From Aureibaculum luteum (lineage in GTDB: Bacteria; Bacteroidota; Bacteroidia; Flavobacteriales; Flavobacteriaceae), in contig NZ_QRGD01000002.1 in NCBI RefSeq assembly GCF_003449015.1, positions 62,001-126,000 on the forward strand: 64,000 nt of DNA, written 5' to 3'. The position numbers and the translations under genes were made by a program. Below are positions 18,327 through 26,642 of the stretch, one piece after another. The notes under the pieces were generated by a model, which did no database searches, had not been told where the DNA came from, and saw only the letters and a program-made list of their open reading frames with translations. How positions within the stretch are numbered: the stretch's first letter is position 1; each line of letters begins with the position of its first letter.

Positions 18327-18725
18327 CTAATTTATTGGTGCCAATAGTGAAAAAGGGTAAGCGTTTATATTTCTTAAAATCCAAAAAAGTAAAAATATTC
18401 CTAAAATCCAAAATCGTATCTTTTTATTGCTAAAGATACTTTTAGCACGTGTTTTAAAAAAATGGTTGCTCAATTGTATTCCGTAATGGTATATCAACGC
18501 TATTATACCTAACAGTAACATTATATTATTATGAAGAGCTTCTAAAAAATTACCATGAAACAAATTGTGAAAAGCACGCTGGCTACCACAACCAGGACAG
18601 TAAATACCAGTGGTGTTGTAGAGTGGACATTTAAGTAGAAAATTGAATTGATTTGGAGTGCCACTAAAATAAAATAATGCTATTACCAATAAAAGTAATA
18701 GCATTATTAATTTTTTATATTTCAA
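18327..18725 (-). CDS. DUF2752 membrane protein
   Basis: The 132-residue protein has an N-terminal membrane helix, the DUF2752 signature CPGCGSQRAFHNL near residue 43, and two further hydrophobic segments. The preceding CPLYNTTGIYC adds cysteines, so a metal-binding or redox-sensitive site is plausible, but the family has no established function. It is the last gene of a four-gene minus-strand row and starts four bases past the stop of the CCC-motif gene. A second DUF2752 gene lies two positions upstream. Confidence 0.85.
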   Translation of the reverse strand: MKYKKLIMLLLLLVIALFYFSGTPNQFNFLLKCPLYNTTGIYCPGCGSQRAFHNLFHGNFLEALHNNIMLLLGIIALIYHYGIQLSNHFFKTRAKSIFSNKKIRFWILGIFLLFWILRNINAYPFSLLAPIN

Positions 18726-18729
18726 AATA

Positions 18730-19068
18730 TTAAGAATATTGGCTTCGTAATTCCTCGATTCTTTCTTGCATTAATTCTGGGTCACCTAAAGCGTCCCATC
18801 CAATTAAAGAAAGTACATATAAGACCATACCTATCACAAAAAGACTTATAATTAATCCTATGATAGCCATGATTTTTCCTGCTTGTACGTTACCATAATT
18901 TGAGTAATTTTCAGGAGCTTGTTTATAGGTTTTAGTGTCCTTTACACCGACAATAAGTCCAATAAGTCCAAAAAGAATTCCGGGTAGGCCATAACAACAT
19001 GCTCCTACAATAGAAAGAATACCCATTATTAGTACTAAGGTTGCATTTGGTAATTTTTGTTGTTCCAT
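18730..19068 (-). CDS. CCC-motif membrane protein
   Basis: This 112-residue protein has two hydrophobic hairpins: ILSIVGACCYGLPGILFGL near residues 16-34 and AIIGLIISLFVIGMVL near 69-84. It ends in an acidic tail ELMQERIEELRSQY. It resembles the DUF4190-like small proteins called 'CCC motif membrane protein' in Bacteroidota; only the double Cys of the motif is present here. The family is usually found beside DUF2752 genes, as it is here on both sides. Function unknown. Confidence 0.8.
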   Translation of the reverse strand: MEQQKLPNATLVLIMGILSIVGACCYGLPGILFGLIGLIVGVKDTKTYKQAPENYSNYGNVQAGKIMAIIGLIISLFVIGMVLYVLSLIGWDALGDPELMQERIEELRSQYS

Positions 19069-19082
19069 ATTATTGAGTTTAG

Positions 19083-19373
19083 TTAATTAATAGATTTTAA
19101 AATATAGTTCGTTAGCATAATTAAAACATTACTTACAAATAAAAATAACAGAATTTTATGTCCGTTTTTAAAAGCGAATTTTAAGTGAAATCCTAAGTAT
19201 ACAAACATTCCAATGAGACTATAAATAGCTGGATACATATAAAATGCGGCAATAAAATCTCCTTTTAAAAGATAAATTAATGAGCGTTGCATACCACACC
19301 CCATACATTCTACTCCCAATTGTTTCCACTGGCAAGACAGCATATGTTCTTCCAAAAAAGAGATTACGCCCAT
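19083..19373 (-). CDS. DUF2752 membrane protein (second copy)
   Basis: The 96-residue protein has the DUF2752 core LGVECMGCGMQRSLIYLLKG (residues 19-38), then two membrane helices. It aligns with the other copy over C-x2-CG-x-QR and the following hydrophobic segment. The ATG immediately abuts the stop codon of the calcium-repeat lipoprotein gene (no spacer), which indicates translational coupling. The two DUF2752 genes flank the CCC-motif gene. Confidence 0.85.
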   Translation of the reverse strand: MGVISFLEEHMLSCQWKQLGVECMGCGMQRSLIYLLKGDFIAAFYMYPAIYSLIGMFVYLGFHLKFAFKNGHKILLFLFVSNVLIMLTNYILKSIN

Positions 19374-20207
19374 TTATTCAGGTGTTATTGTTTTTGAAGT
19401 TTCTATGGTTCCAAATTCATAAGTATCATAATTGATAGGATCACCATTTTCATTTACCAGTTTAAGAGGTGTTATGGTTACAGCAGTTTCATAAGTCTCT
19501 ACGTAGCTATTTTGTATATTTCTTTGCTCTGTTATCGTACTAGAAGTATCAGGGTCCAAATAATCAACAATACCATTTCCGTTCGCATCTAGAGTAGTAG
19601 ATTCATTTATTGTGTCCACACTATCACCATCATCATTTGCATCTAAATAATTGGGGATACCATCACCGTCGGTATCATCATTTGTAGGATCTCCATCTCC
19701 GTCAATATCCTCATTTTTGGTGGTTATATCATCACCATCATCATCAGAGTCCCGATAATTTGGTATACCATCCCCATCTGTATCAAGTAATAAATCATCA
19801 GTTTCATCTACGCCATCATTATCATCTTCTGAAAATACAGTATTTACCAAAACAGTACCTGTTCCTGTCCACTCTTGTGTAACCGTAGGAGAAGTTGGCG
19901 GTATATTTTGACAAAAATAACTAGAGGTTGGTGCTTCAGACATTGTTCTATAGGTAATGCTATTGGTTCCGCTCCCGGAAACGGTAAATGTTTCTTCATC
20001 CCATTTATACGTTAAGAAAGTTTCATCATCATCTAAATCAGAATCCAATTCAATAACAAAAGTTTCATTTTCATTAATTTTAAATAGGACAATCTCTCCG
20101 CAAGTTTCAATATCTGTTGAGGAAAAATCAAATTCAGGAATGTCGATGCTACCATCATCACATGACCATACAAGTATCAGTATAAAAATTAAATATATTC
20201 TGCTCAT
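19374..20207 (-). CDS. Lipoprotein with thrombospondin type 3-like calcium repeats
   Basis: The 277-residue protein has a lipoprotein signal peptide with lipobox LVWSCDDG (Cys 16). The first half is likely beta-rich, with a single later Cys. Residues of about 135-225 form Asp-rich TSP3-like repeats, such as DTDGDGIPNYRDSDDDGDD and DTDGDGIPNYLDANDDGD, which bind calcium in related proteins. It is first in a row with two DUF2752 proteins and a CCC-motif protein. It is therefore likely a surface lipoprotein; whether it works with those membrane proteins is inference from gene order. Confidence 0.8.
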   Translation of the reverse strand: MSRIYLIFILILVWSCDDGSIDIPEFDFSSTDIETCGEIVLFKINENETFVIELDSDLDDDETFLTYKWDEETFTVSGSGTNSITYRTMSEAPTSSYFCQNIPPTSPTVTQEWTGTGTVLVNTVFSEDDNDGVDETDDLLLDTDGDGIPNYRDSDDDGDDITTKNEDIDGDGDPTNDDTDGDGIPNYLDANDDGDSVDTINESTTLDANGNGIVDYLDPDTSSTITEQRNIQNSYVETYETAVTITPLKLVNENGDPINYDTYEFGTIETSKTITPE

Positions 20208-20235
20208 TTATAAACTTTAAAAATCTGTTCACTGA

Positions 20236-20243
20236 CAAAAATA
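20236..20243 (-). promoter_or_regulatory. Candidate -7 box for the calcium-repeat lipoprotein row
   Basis: The minus strand reads TATTTTTG here (TAnnTTTG), 29 bases before the ATG at 20207. No convincing -33 element was found at normal spacing. Confidence 0.4.
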
Positions 20244-20288
20244 GGCGAAATACGCAACAAAGTAAAAATACTTGCTGTTAATTTTGAT

Positions 20289-20296
20289 TACTTTTG
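20289..20296 (+). promoter_or_regulatory. Candidate -7 box for the cysteine desulfurase gene
   Basis: TACTTTTG fits TAnnTTTG. A TTG at 20272-20274 is slightly close for a -33 element. The ATG is about 97 bases downstream. Confidence 0.45.
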
Positions 20297-20392
20297 TGCT
20301 CATAGAGCTCATAATGGGCATTTAGTTTGAAAACACATAACACTAACCTTATAAGTATTTGAAAACAAATGGGTTAATGAAAATATATTTAG

Positions 20393-21526
20393 ATGAGTAT
20401 AATTTATTTAGACAATGCCGCAACTACGCCAATAGATACTAAGGTAATTGAAAGGGTTACGGAGGTTATGACCACGGTTTATGGCAATCCGTCTTCAACA
20501 CATCAAGTAGGTAGGAAAGCTAAATCAGTGGTTGAAGCAGCCAGAAAAAGCATTGCAAAACATTTTAATGTTACTGCTGGAGAGGTTGTGTTTACTGCAG
20601 GAGGAAGTGAAGCTGATAATTTAATACTACGTAACGCGATTGTACATTTAGGAGTAAAAAGAATAATCACTACTAACATTGAGCACCATGCCGTATTGCA
20701 TACCATTGAAGCCTTGGCAGATGAGTTTAATATAACCATAGATTTTTTAGAATTAGACGAACGGGGAGTGGTTAATTATAGTCAAATTGAGGCTCTTTTG
20801 AATTCAAATAAAGATAAAACCTTGGTGAGTTTAATGTCAGTGAATAATGAATTGGGAAACTTATTAGATAGTGCGAAAGTTTCTGATTTATGTATTGCCA
20901 ATAATGCCTTGTTTCATTCTGATACAGTTCAGGCTATTGGTCATTTTACAATGGATTTACGGGCAGTACCTATTGATTTTATAACAGCAAGTGCTCACAA
21001 ATTCCATGGACCAAAGGGGGTGGGGTTTGCCATTTTTAAAAAAGGATTTGGTATAAAACCCATGTTAATAGGAGGAGAGCAGGAGCGTGGTGCTAGAGCA
21101 GGAACAGAAAATGTACCGCAAATAGCAGGAATGCAAATAGCATTGGATATCGCCTTGGAAAATGAAGAAATAGATAAAACATACATCACCAAATTAAAAA
21201 AGCATTTTATTAATCAAATAAAAAGTGAATTACCAACATTAGAATTTAATGGTTGTTCAGCAGATTTAGAACAAAGTAGCTATACTATTTTAAATGTGCG
21301 TTTTCCAAAAGAATTACCAATGTTATTGTTTCAACTAGACTTAAAAGGTGTTGCGGCTTCAGGAGGCAGTGCTTGTCAAAGTGGAAGTGCAAAAGGCTCA
21401 CATGTGTTAGAAGCCATTTTACCAGAAAATAAGGCCAAATCAACTTCGGTTCGGTTTTCTTTTAGTAAATACAACACAAAAGAAGAGATTGATTTAGTAG
21501 TAGAAGTGTTGAAAGGATTGGTTTAA
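20393..21526 (+). CDS. Cysteine desulfurase (IscS/NifS-like)
   Basis: This PLP enzyme takes sulfur from cysteine for iron-sulfur clusters and thiolated tRNA. The 377 residues start MSIIYLDNAATTP. They carry HH at 98-99 (NIEHHAV), the Schiff-base Lys 203 in SAHKFHGPKG, and the persulfide-forming Cys 328 in GGSACQSGSAKGSH. This loop and length match group I NifS/IscS-type enzymes rather than the SufS group. No iscU or suf genes adjoin it, so whether it supplies Fe-S assembly or tRNA modification is open. Confidence 0.92.
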   Translation: MSIIYLDNAATTPIDTKVIERVTEVMTTVYGNPSSTHQVGRKAKSVVEAARKSIAKHFNVTAGEVVFTAGGSEADNLILRNAIVHLGVKRIITTNIEHHAVLHTIEALADEFNITIDFLELDERGVVNYSQIEALLNSNKDKTLVSLMSVNNELGNLLDSAKVSDLCIANNALFHSDTVQAIGHFTMDLRAVPIDFITASAHKFHGPKGVGFAIFKKGFGIKPMLIGGEQERGARAGTENVPQIAGMQIALDIALENEEIDKTYITKLKKHFINQIKSELPTLEFNGCSADLEQSSYTILNVRFPKELPMLLFQLDLKGVAASGGSACQSGSAKGSHVLEAILPENKAKSTSVRFSFSKYNTKEEIDLVVEVLKGLV

Positions 21527-21629
21527 TTTTTTTAAGTTTTTAACTTGTAATCGGGTTTAAAAGAGTAATTTTTTTAATTTTAATTAAACCATTTGATTAA
21601 TCAGTTGTCAAAGTGCTAAACCATTTGTA

Positions 21630-22916
21630 ATGATGAGAAAAATAGTAGTGCTTTTTATTAGCTTAATATGTATTAATTGTAGCACAGAAGATAATTTAAC
21701 AGAAGAAATACCCATATCTACATTATCATATCAACCAGAAGGGTTTATCACAATTAACGAAGGCTCAGGAGGTTTTTCTGCTAATTTAGAGAGCGGAGAT
21801 CGGTTTGGAAGAGATCATGATAAAATTGGTGATGTTAATGGTGATGGTGTCATAGATTTTGTAGTGGGAGCACGCTCAGATGATGATGGAGCAACCGATG
21901 CTGGAGCCGTTTACATTTTATTTATGAATAGTGATGGTTCTGTACAATCAAACCAGAAAATTTCCATGTTAGAGGGTGGATTTACGGATACTTTAAATTC
22001 AGGAAACTTTTTTGGCTATGGTGTAGCAGGTATTGGAGACTATAATGCTGATGGAATTCCAGATATTGCAGTGGCGTCACCAGTCCCTCCAAATAATTCA
22101 TTATATATCATTCATTTAAATTCAGATGGAACAGTTAAGAATTTTGTCAAAAATGAAAATATTATAGCCAATGGATTATCGGCAATTGGTGATTTAAATG
22201 GAGATGGTCGCATAGATTTAGTTGCGTGTAACCCTGGTTCAGATAATGGTGGTAGTAACCGAGGTGCGATAGATATTTTATTTTTGAATAGTGCGTCTCA
22301 AGTTGAATATGGAAATAAGATAACTATAAGCTCTACTCAGGGCGGTTTTGGAGTTGGACTCGAAGATGGAGATCAATTTGGCGGTAGAGAAGTAGCAATG
22401 CTTGGTGACCTTGATAATGATGGGAATAAAGAATTGGCTGTAGGAGCTTTTATGTCCGATGGAGGTAAAGGAGCCGTTTGGATTATTTCGTTGGATAACA
22501 TGACCTACAATGTTGTGTCTAAAGTAAAAATTGCGGAAGGTATCAATGGTTTTACAGATACTTTGGTGACAGACGAAAATCCAAATGGAACCTTTGGGGC
22601 AAATTTTGGGCATGCCATGTGTGCAGCAGGTGATATTGATGGTGACGGAATACCTGATTTAATTACGGGGGCAAATCAACAATATGAAGGTTGGGGCTAT
22701 GTGCTTTATCTTAATGAAGATAAGACCGTAAAAGCATACGATAAGATTAATAACACTGAAGGTGGTTTTAATATAAACTTACCTGATGAGGGGCGTTTTT
22801 CTCGTTCCATTTCTTATGTGGGAGATTTAAAGGGAGACGGCTCTGTAGCAATTAATTTTGGAGGTGGTGCTGGTGGAACAGGAACCTTATATACACTTTT
22901 TTTAAGACCTCAGTAA
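21630..22916 (+). CDS. FG-GAP/VCBS repeat lipoprotein (integrin-alpha-like)
   Basis: After a lipoprotein signal peptide (lipobox LICINCST, Cys 17) the 428-residue protein repeats a blade motif of about 60-70 residues. Each repeat has a calcium loop of the type DVNGDGVIDFVVG, DYNADGIPDIAVA, DLNGDGRIDLVAC, DLDNDGNKELAVG or DIDGDGIPDLITG. About six blades suggest a complete propeller. Such proteins are exported and usually mediate adhesion or binding; no catalytic domain is seen. It follows the desulfurase gene on the same strand but with about 100 bp between them. Confidence 0.85.
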   Translation: MMRKIVVLFISLICINCSTEDNLTEEIPISTLSYQPEGFITINEGSGGFSANLESGDRFGRDHDKIGDVNGDGVIDFVVGARSDDDGATDAGAVYILFMNSDGSVQSNQKISMLEGGFTDTLNSGNFFGYGVAGIGDYNADGIPDIAVASPVPPNNSLYIIHLNSDGTVKNFVKNENIIANGLSAIGDLNGDGRIDLVACNPGSDNGGSNRGAIDILFLNSASQVEYGNKITISSTQGGFGVGLEDGDQFGGREVAMLGDLDNDGNKELAVGAFMSDGGKGAVWIISLDNMTYNVVSKVKIAEGINGFTDTLVTDENPNGTFGANFGHAMCAAGDIDGDGIPDLITGANQQYEGWGYVLYLNEDKTVKAYDKINNTEGGFNINLPDEGRFSRSISYVGDLKGDGSVAINFGGGAGGTGTLYTLFLRPQ

Positions 22917-22963
22917 TCCGCGAATTTTGGGAATAACCGTATATATTATAGTAGTATTAACCC

Positions 22964-23051
22964 ATTGTGCATTATGAAAGAAATAATAAGTAAAAGCGTC
23001 TCCCTAAACTTCGAGAGAATAATTTTTGATAAAAAAGTCAAAATGCACAAT
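22964..23051. repeat. Inverted repeat between convergent genes
   Basis: ATTGTGCATT (22964-22973) and AATGCACAAT (23042-23051) are perfect 10-bp inverted arms separated by 68 bases. They lie between the convergent FG-GAP and phosphodiesterase genes. The wide spacing makes a simple terminator unlikely. Confidence 0.45.
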
Positions 23052-23070
23052 AGATTATTATTGCAATTTT

Positions 23071-24351
23071 TTATTTTAGAACATCTTTTAACTCTTCTAA
23101 CTTCCCGTCAATAGTATTGGGAATATCCAATCCTAACAATTTACAAAGAATTGGATAGATGTGTATGTTTTTAATTGAAGCGGTCTCATATCCGTTTTTA
23201 AAACCTGGGCCGTTCGCATAAAAGATACCATGCATATCTTTATACTTCGGATCAGGTCCGTGGATACCTATTTTATCAATATTTTTCTCTTTTAGCGATG
23301 CTATGCGTGATTTAGAACTAAAATAGTAGCCAACATCTGGTATTAATTGAATGCTGCCCCAGTCTTTATTTTGTGGTGTATATTCAAAACCCGGAGTATT
23401 TTCAGTTTTATAAACTTTAAAGTGAGCTTCTTTTTGTTTTAAATCTTTAAGTAAAACATCAATATCAACATTTTTCTTTGGATGGATATTTACAATGGCT
23501 CCATTATCTATGGTTACATACAAACTATCATTTTTAATAGTCTCTCTGGGAATCAAATTTTCAGTCTTTAACTCCATCATACCATGATCAGAAACAATAA
23601 CAATATTTATAGGGAGTCCTGTTGCTGCTGTACCTTTGAATAAATCACCTAAGTTTTTATCCAAAGTAAACAATGTTTTTTTTATTTCAGCATCATTATT
23701 TGGTCCAAAATCATGACCCGTATTATCCATGTCAGAAAAATACATGGTAATTAAATGTGGTCTTTTTTCTTTGGGTAATGCTAACCAATTAAGAGCTTGA
23801 GTTACTCGGGTTTCATTTTTTATGCTGCCATCATAAATTTTATAATAGGTAGGGTGTTTACCTTGAATGTCTGCTTCAGAGCCAACGAAAAAATAACTTG
23901 CAGAAACCATCTGATTTTTATCAGCGAGTACCCAAATTGGTGTACCTCCATAAAAGGTACCATCTTCAACGGTTTCACGATTTCCTAATTTATAAATAGT
24001 ATTTTTTTTGTAACTAAAAAATGAATTCCCAATAATACCATGTTTATCAGGATACATTCCTGTGGCAATGGTATAATGATTTGGAAAGGTTTTAGACGGA
24101 AATGATGGGATTAGTGACTCCGCTTTTACACCATTTTTAATAAAATTAGATAAATGAGGCGGTTTATATTTTTCTACATAATCCCACCGAAAACCATCCA
24201 AGGAAATTAAGATGACATATGGTTTTTCAAGAGAAGCTTTTGAATTCGTAGTTGGTGTTGAACTTGTTAATTTTGAACTTGAACTACAAGATGATAGTAC
24301 TATCACACTTATAAATAAAACAAGTTGGTAACTAAAGAATTTCTTAAGCAT
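23071..24351 (-). CDS. Nucleotide pyrophosphatase/phosphodiesterase (NPP family) lipoprotein
   Basis: The 426-residue protein has lipobox IVLSSCSS (Cys 22) and the alkaline phosphatase superfamily fold of ectonucleotide pyrophosphatase/phosphodiesterases. ILISLDGFRWDYVEKY carries the first metal Asp; the nucleophile Thr is in FPSKTFPNHYTIATG; further ligands are in YFSDMDNTGHDFGP and IVSDHGM. These enzymes cleave phosphodiester or pyrophosphate bonds in nucleotides or lipids. The lipobox places it in the periplasm or on the surface. The exact substrate is not decided by the motifs. Confidence 0.9.
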   Translation of the reverse strand: MLKKFFSYQLVLFISVIVLSSCSSSSKLTSSTPTTNSKASLEKPYVILISLDGFRWDYVEKYKPPHLSNFIKNGVKAESLIPSFPSKTFPNHYTIATGMYPDKHGIIGNSFFSYKKNTIYKLGNRETVEDGTFYGGTPIWVLADKNQMVSASYFFVGSEADIQGKHPTYYKIYDGSIKNETRVTQALNWLALPKEKRPHLITMYFSDMDNTGHDFGPNNDAEIKKTLFTLDKNLGDLFKGTAATGLPINIVIVSDHGMMELKTENLIPRETIKNDSLYVTIDNGAIVNIHPKKNVDIDVLLKDLKQKEAHFKVYKTENTPGFEYTPQNKDWGSIQLIPDVGYYFSSKSRIASLKEKNIDKIGIHGPDPKYKDMHGIFYANGPGFKNGYETASIKNIHIYPILCKLLGLDIPNTIDGKLEELKDVLK

Positions 24352-24461
24352 TATGTTAGGTTTTTAGGTTGCCTTGAATATAAAGATATAAAATCACTAT
24401 AATTATTAGAGCAAACGAAGTTCGTATTTTTAAAGAAGAAAATCAAATAAAATAGAATCAT

Positions 24462-24494
24462 AAAAAAAAACCGAAGCGATAAGCTTCGGTTTTA
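24462..24494. terminator. Terminator of yidC
   Basis: CCGAAGC and GCTTCGG form a stem with a five-base loop (about 24471-24489). An A-run lies before it and a T-run after it. It lies about 25 bp past the yidC stop at 24520. Confidence 0.85.
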
Positions 24495-24519
24495 AATACT
24501 AAATATTAATTTATAGAAA

Positions 24520-26427
24520 TTATTTCTTTTTCTTTTGTTCTTGTTGTACTTGAGCTTGCTTCATGGCGTCATCTAAACGTTGTTTAAACTTGCTTTTTTT
24601 CTTTTCAGGCTTAGCCTTGTTTTCTTGTATTTGTGCGTGAATTTTATCTTCATCGATAATAAAATTCTTAATTACCAACATAATTACTATAGTAAGTAAG
24701 TTAGATACGAAATAGTATAAACTCAAACTACTTGCATAATTATTAAAAAAGAAAAGCATCATAAGAGGAGAGAAGTACATCATGTATTTCATCATCTTAC
24801 TCATATCAGGCATACCTTCTTGAGTGGGCTGCTGCATATTCATTTGCTGACTTTGCGTCATACGCATATAAAAGAATATAGCTATAGATGCTAAGATTGG
24901 AAATAAACTGACGTGATCTCCATAAAAAGGAATTTTAAAGGGTAATTGAGCAACCATATCATAAGAAGATAAATCATCTGCCCATAAAAAGCTTTTTTGT
25001 CGTAAACCTATCTCTGATGGAAAAAATCTAAATAAGGCAAAGAATACTGGCATTTGAATCAACGCGGGTATACAACCAGCTAGTGGACTAACCCCTGCTT
25101 TACGTTGTAAGGCCATTGTTTCTTGTTGACGCTTCATTGCGTTTTCCTTACCCTTAAGTCTTTCATTTATCGCTTGCATTTCAGGCCGTAATACCTTCAT
25201 TTTTGCACTCGATAAATAAGATTTGTATACCACAGGCGACATTATTATCCGAACAATTATGGTCATTAAAATAATTATTAATCCATAATTGGTCATGTAC
25301 GTACTTAAAAAAGTAAATACTGGAATAAAAATAATTCTGTTAATCCAACCAAAAATACCCCAACCTAGGTCAGCCACATCTTTAATGTCTGTGTCTTTAT
25401 ACTTTTTAAATATTTTATAATCTGTAGGCCCATAATACCAGTTCATGGCATAATTAAGCTCACCATTTTTCATGTCTAATGGTGCTTTTAAAGTAAACAG
25501 CTTTGTAAATACGGTGTCCTTTTCTTCATCTTTTACTAAATCTGTAGAAGAAACATTTGCAGAACTAAAAGGAGTCTCGGTTTTTAATAAAGAGGTGAAA
25601 AAGTGTTGTTTGTAGGCAACCCAGTTTACATCTTTTAATTCATCTTCATCTGTAAAACTTAAGTAACTTACATCATCATCGGCTTTATAGTAGAAATAAC
25701 CGTACATGTTTTCGGTCTTTATACTTTTTTCTTGACGATAGGCTTTAAAGTCCCAATTCAATTGTAAAGGTTGCGTGGTATTTATTGCCCTATCCATGCC
25801 TTGAGATTTTAAAGTAAAATCTAGCATGTAATCTCCTGGTTTAATCTCGTAACGATATTCTAAATATTGGTCAGCTGATACTTTCAATTTCATAGAAAGT
25901 ACTTGGTTTTCGCCATTTTTAGATAAGGTTGGTTCAAAAAATAGATCTTTAGTATTTAAAGTTCTATTATCCATTGTCGCAAAGTTGATATTAAAAAGAG
26001 CATTATTATCTTTTACGAGGTGTAATGGTTTTTGAGCGTTTGTTTTAAATTTTTTCAGCTCAACATCTGTTATTTGTCCACCTTTATTGGAAACTTTAAT
26101 TTTTAATAAATCGTTTTCAATAATAGTTTCATTGGCCGATGCAGAGGGTAATGTAGCACTATATGCAAAAGCTCCTAATTGACTTTGAGCATTTGAAAGA
26201 GCGACAGAATCTGTAGGGTTTACCGTGGTTATAGCTGAGTCAACGGTCTTTGTGGTGGGTTGAGTTATTTGCTCTTGGACGTTTTGTATTGAATCTTGTA
26301 TTTGCTCAGTTCTTTGCTTTTCAAGTTCTTCAGGTGTTGGTTGATTGGTATACATATACCAAACCATAATAGCACCTAATAATAAAAAACCTATGAGCGA
26401 ATTGACATCAAATTTCTTTTCTTCCAT
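24520..26427 (-). CDS. yidC: Membrane protein insertase YidC
   Basis: YidC inserts and folds inner-membrane proteins, alone or with SecYEG. The start MEEKKFDVNSLIGFLLLGAI at 26427 fits the family; an upstream in-frame start five codons earlier looks spurious. The 635-residue protein has one N-terminal membrane helix, a large periplasmic beta domain (about 95-350) and the five-helix core from about 365. That core includes ALQRKAGVSPLAGCIPALIQ and LSLYYFVSNLLTI. The C-terminal tail is very Lys-rich, as usual. Bacteroidota YidC is commonly near pyrG; pyrG is not seen here. Confidence 0.96.
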   Translation of the reverse strand: MEEKKFDVNSLIGFLLLGAIMVWYMYTNQPTPEELEKQRTEQIQDSIQNVQEQITQPTTKTVDSAITTVNPTDSVALSNAQSQLGAFAYSATLPSASANETIIENDLLKIKVSNKGGQITDVELKKFKTNAQKPLHLVKDNNALFNINFATMDNRTLNTKDLFFEPTLSKNGENQVLSMKLKVSADQYLEYRYEIKPGDYMLDFTLKSQGMDRAINTTQPLQLNWDFKAYRQEKSIKTENMYGYFYYKADDDVSYLSFTDEDELKDVNWVAYKQHFFTSLLKTETPFSSANVSSTDLVKDEEKDTVFTKLFTLKAPLDMKNGELNYAMNWYYGPTDYKIFKKYKDTDIKDVADLGWGIFGWINRIIFIPVFTFLSTYMTNYGLIIILMTIIVRIIMSPVVYKSYLSSAKMKVLRPEMQAINERLKGKENAMKRQQETMALQRKAGVSPLAGCIPALIQMPVFFALFRFFPSEIGLRQKSFLWADDLSSYDMVAQLPFKIPFYGDHVSLFPILASIAIFFYMRMTQSQQMNMQQPTQEGMPDMSKMMKYMMYFSPLMMLFFFNNYASSLSLYYFVSNLLTIVIMLVIKNFIIDEDKIHAQIQENKAKPEKKKSKFKQRLDDAMKQAQVQQEQKKKK

Positions 26428-26642
26428 AATGTATAAAATCAACCCAACTATAGTATCAAGTTTTAAAGTAAAAAACAGATGGGTTTTTGAGACTGCGAAA
26501 ATATAAAAAACTGTTGAGAAATATCAATATTCAAGCACCAAAAGAGAAATAATAATCAATTATTAAATAACAAAACACAATTACTTCCTATTTTGGGTTA
26601 AAAATGGTGTTCATAATTGGAAATTATATTTTATAATTCAAT

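Noticed and set aside
20272-20296. Strong complete promoter for the desulfurase gene
   Set aside because: The -7 box is good but the TTG spacing is too short, so only the -7 box was kept as a candidate.
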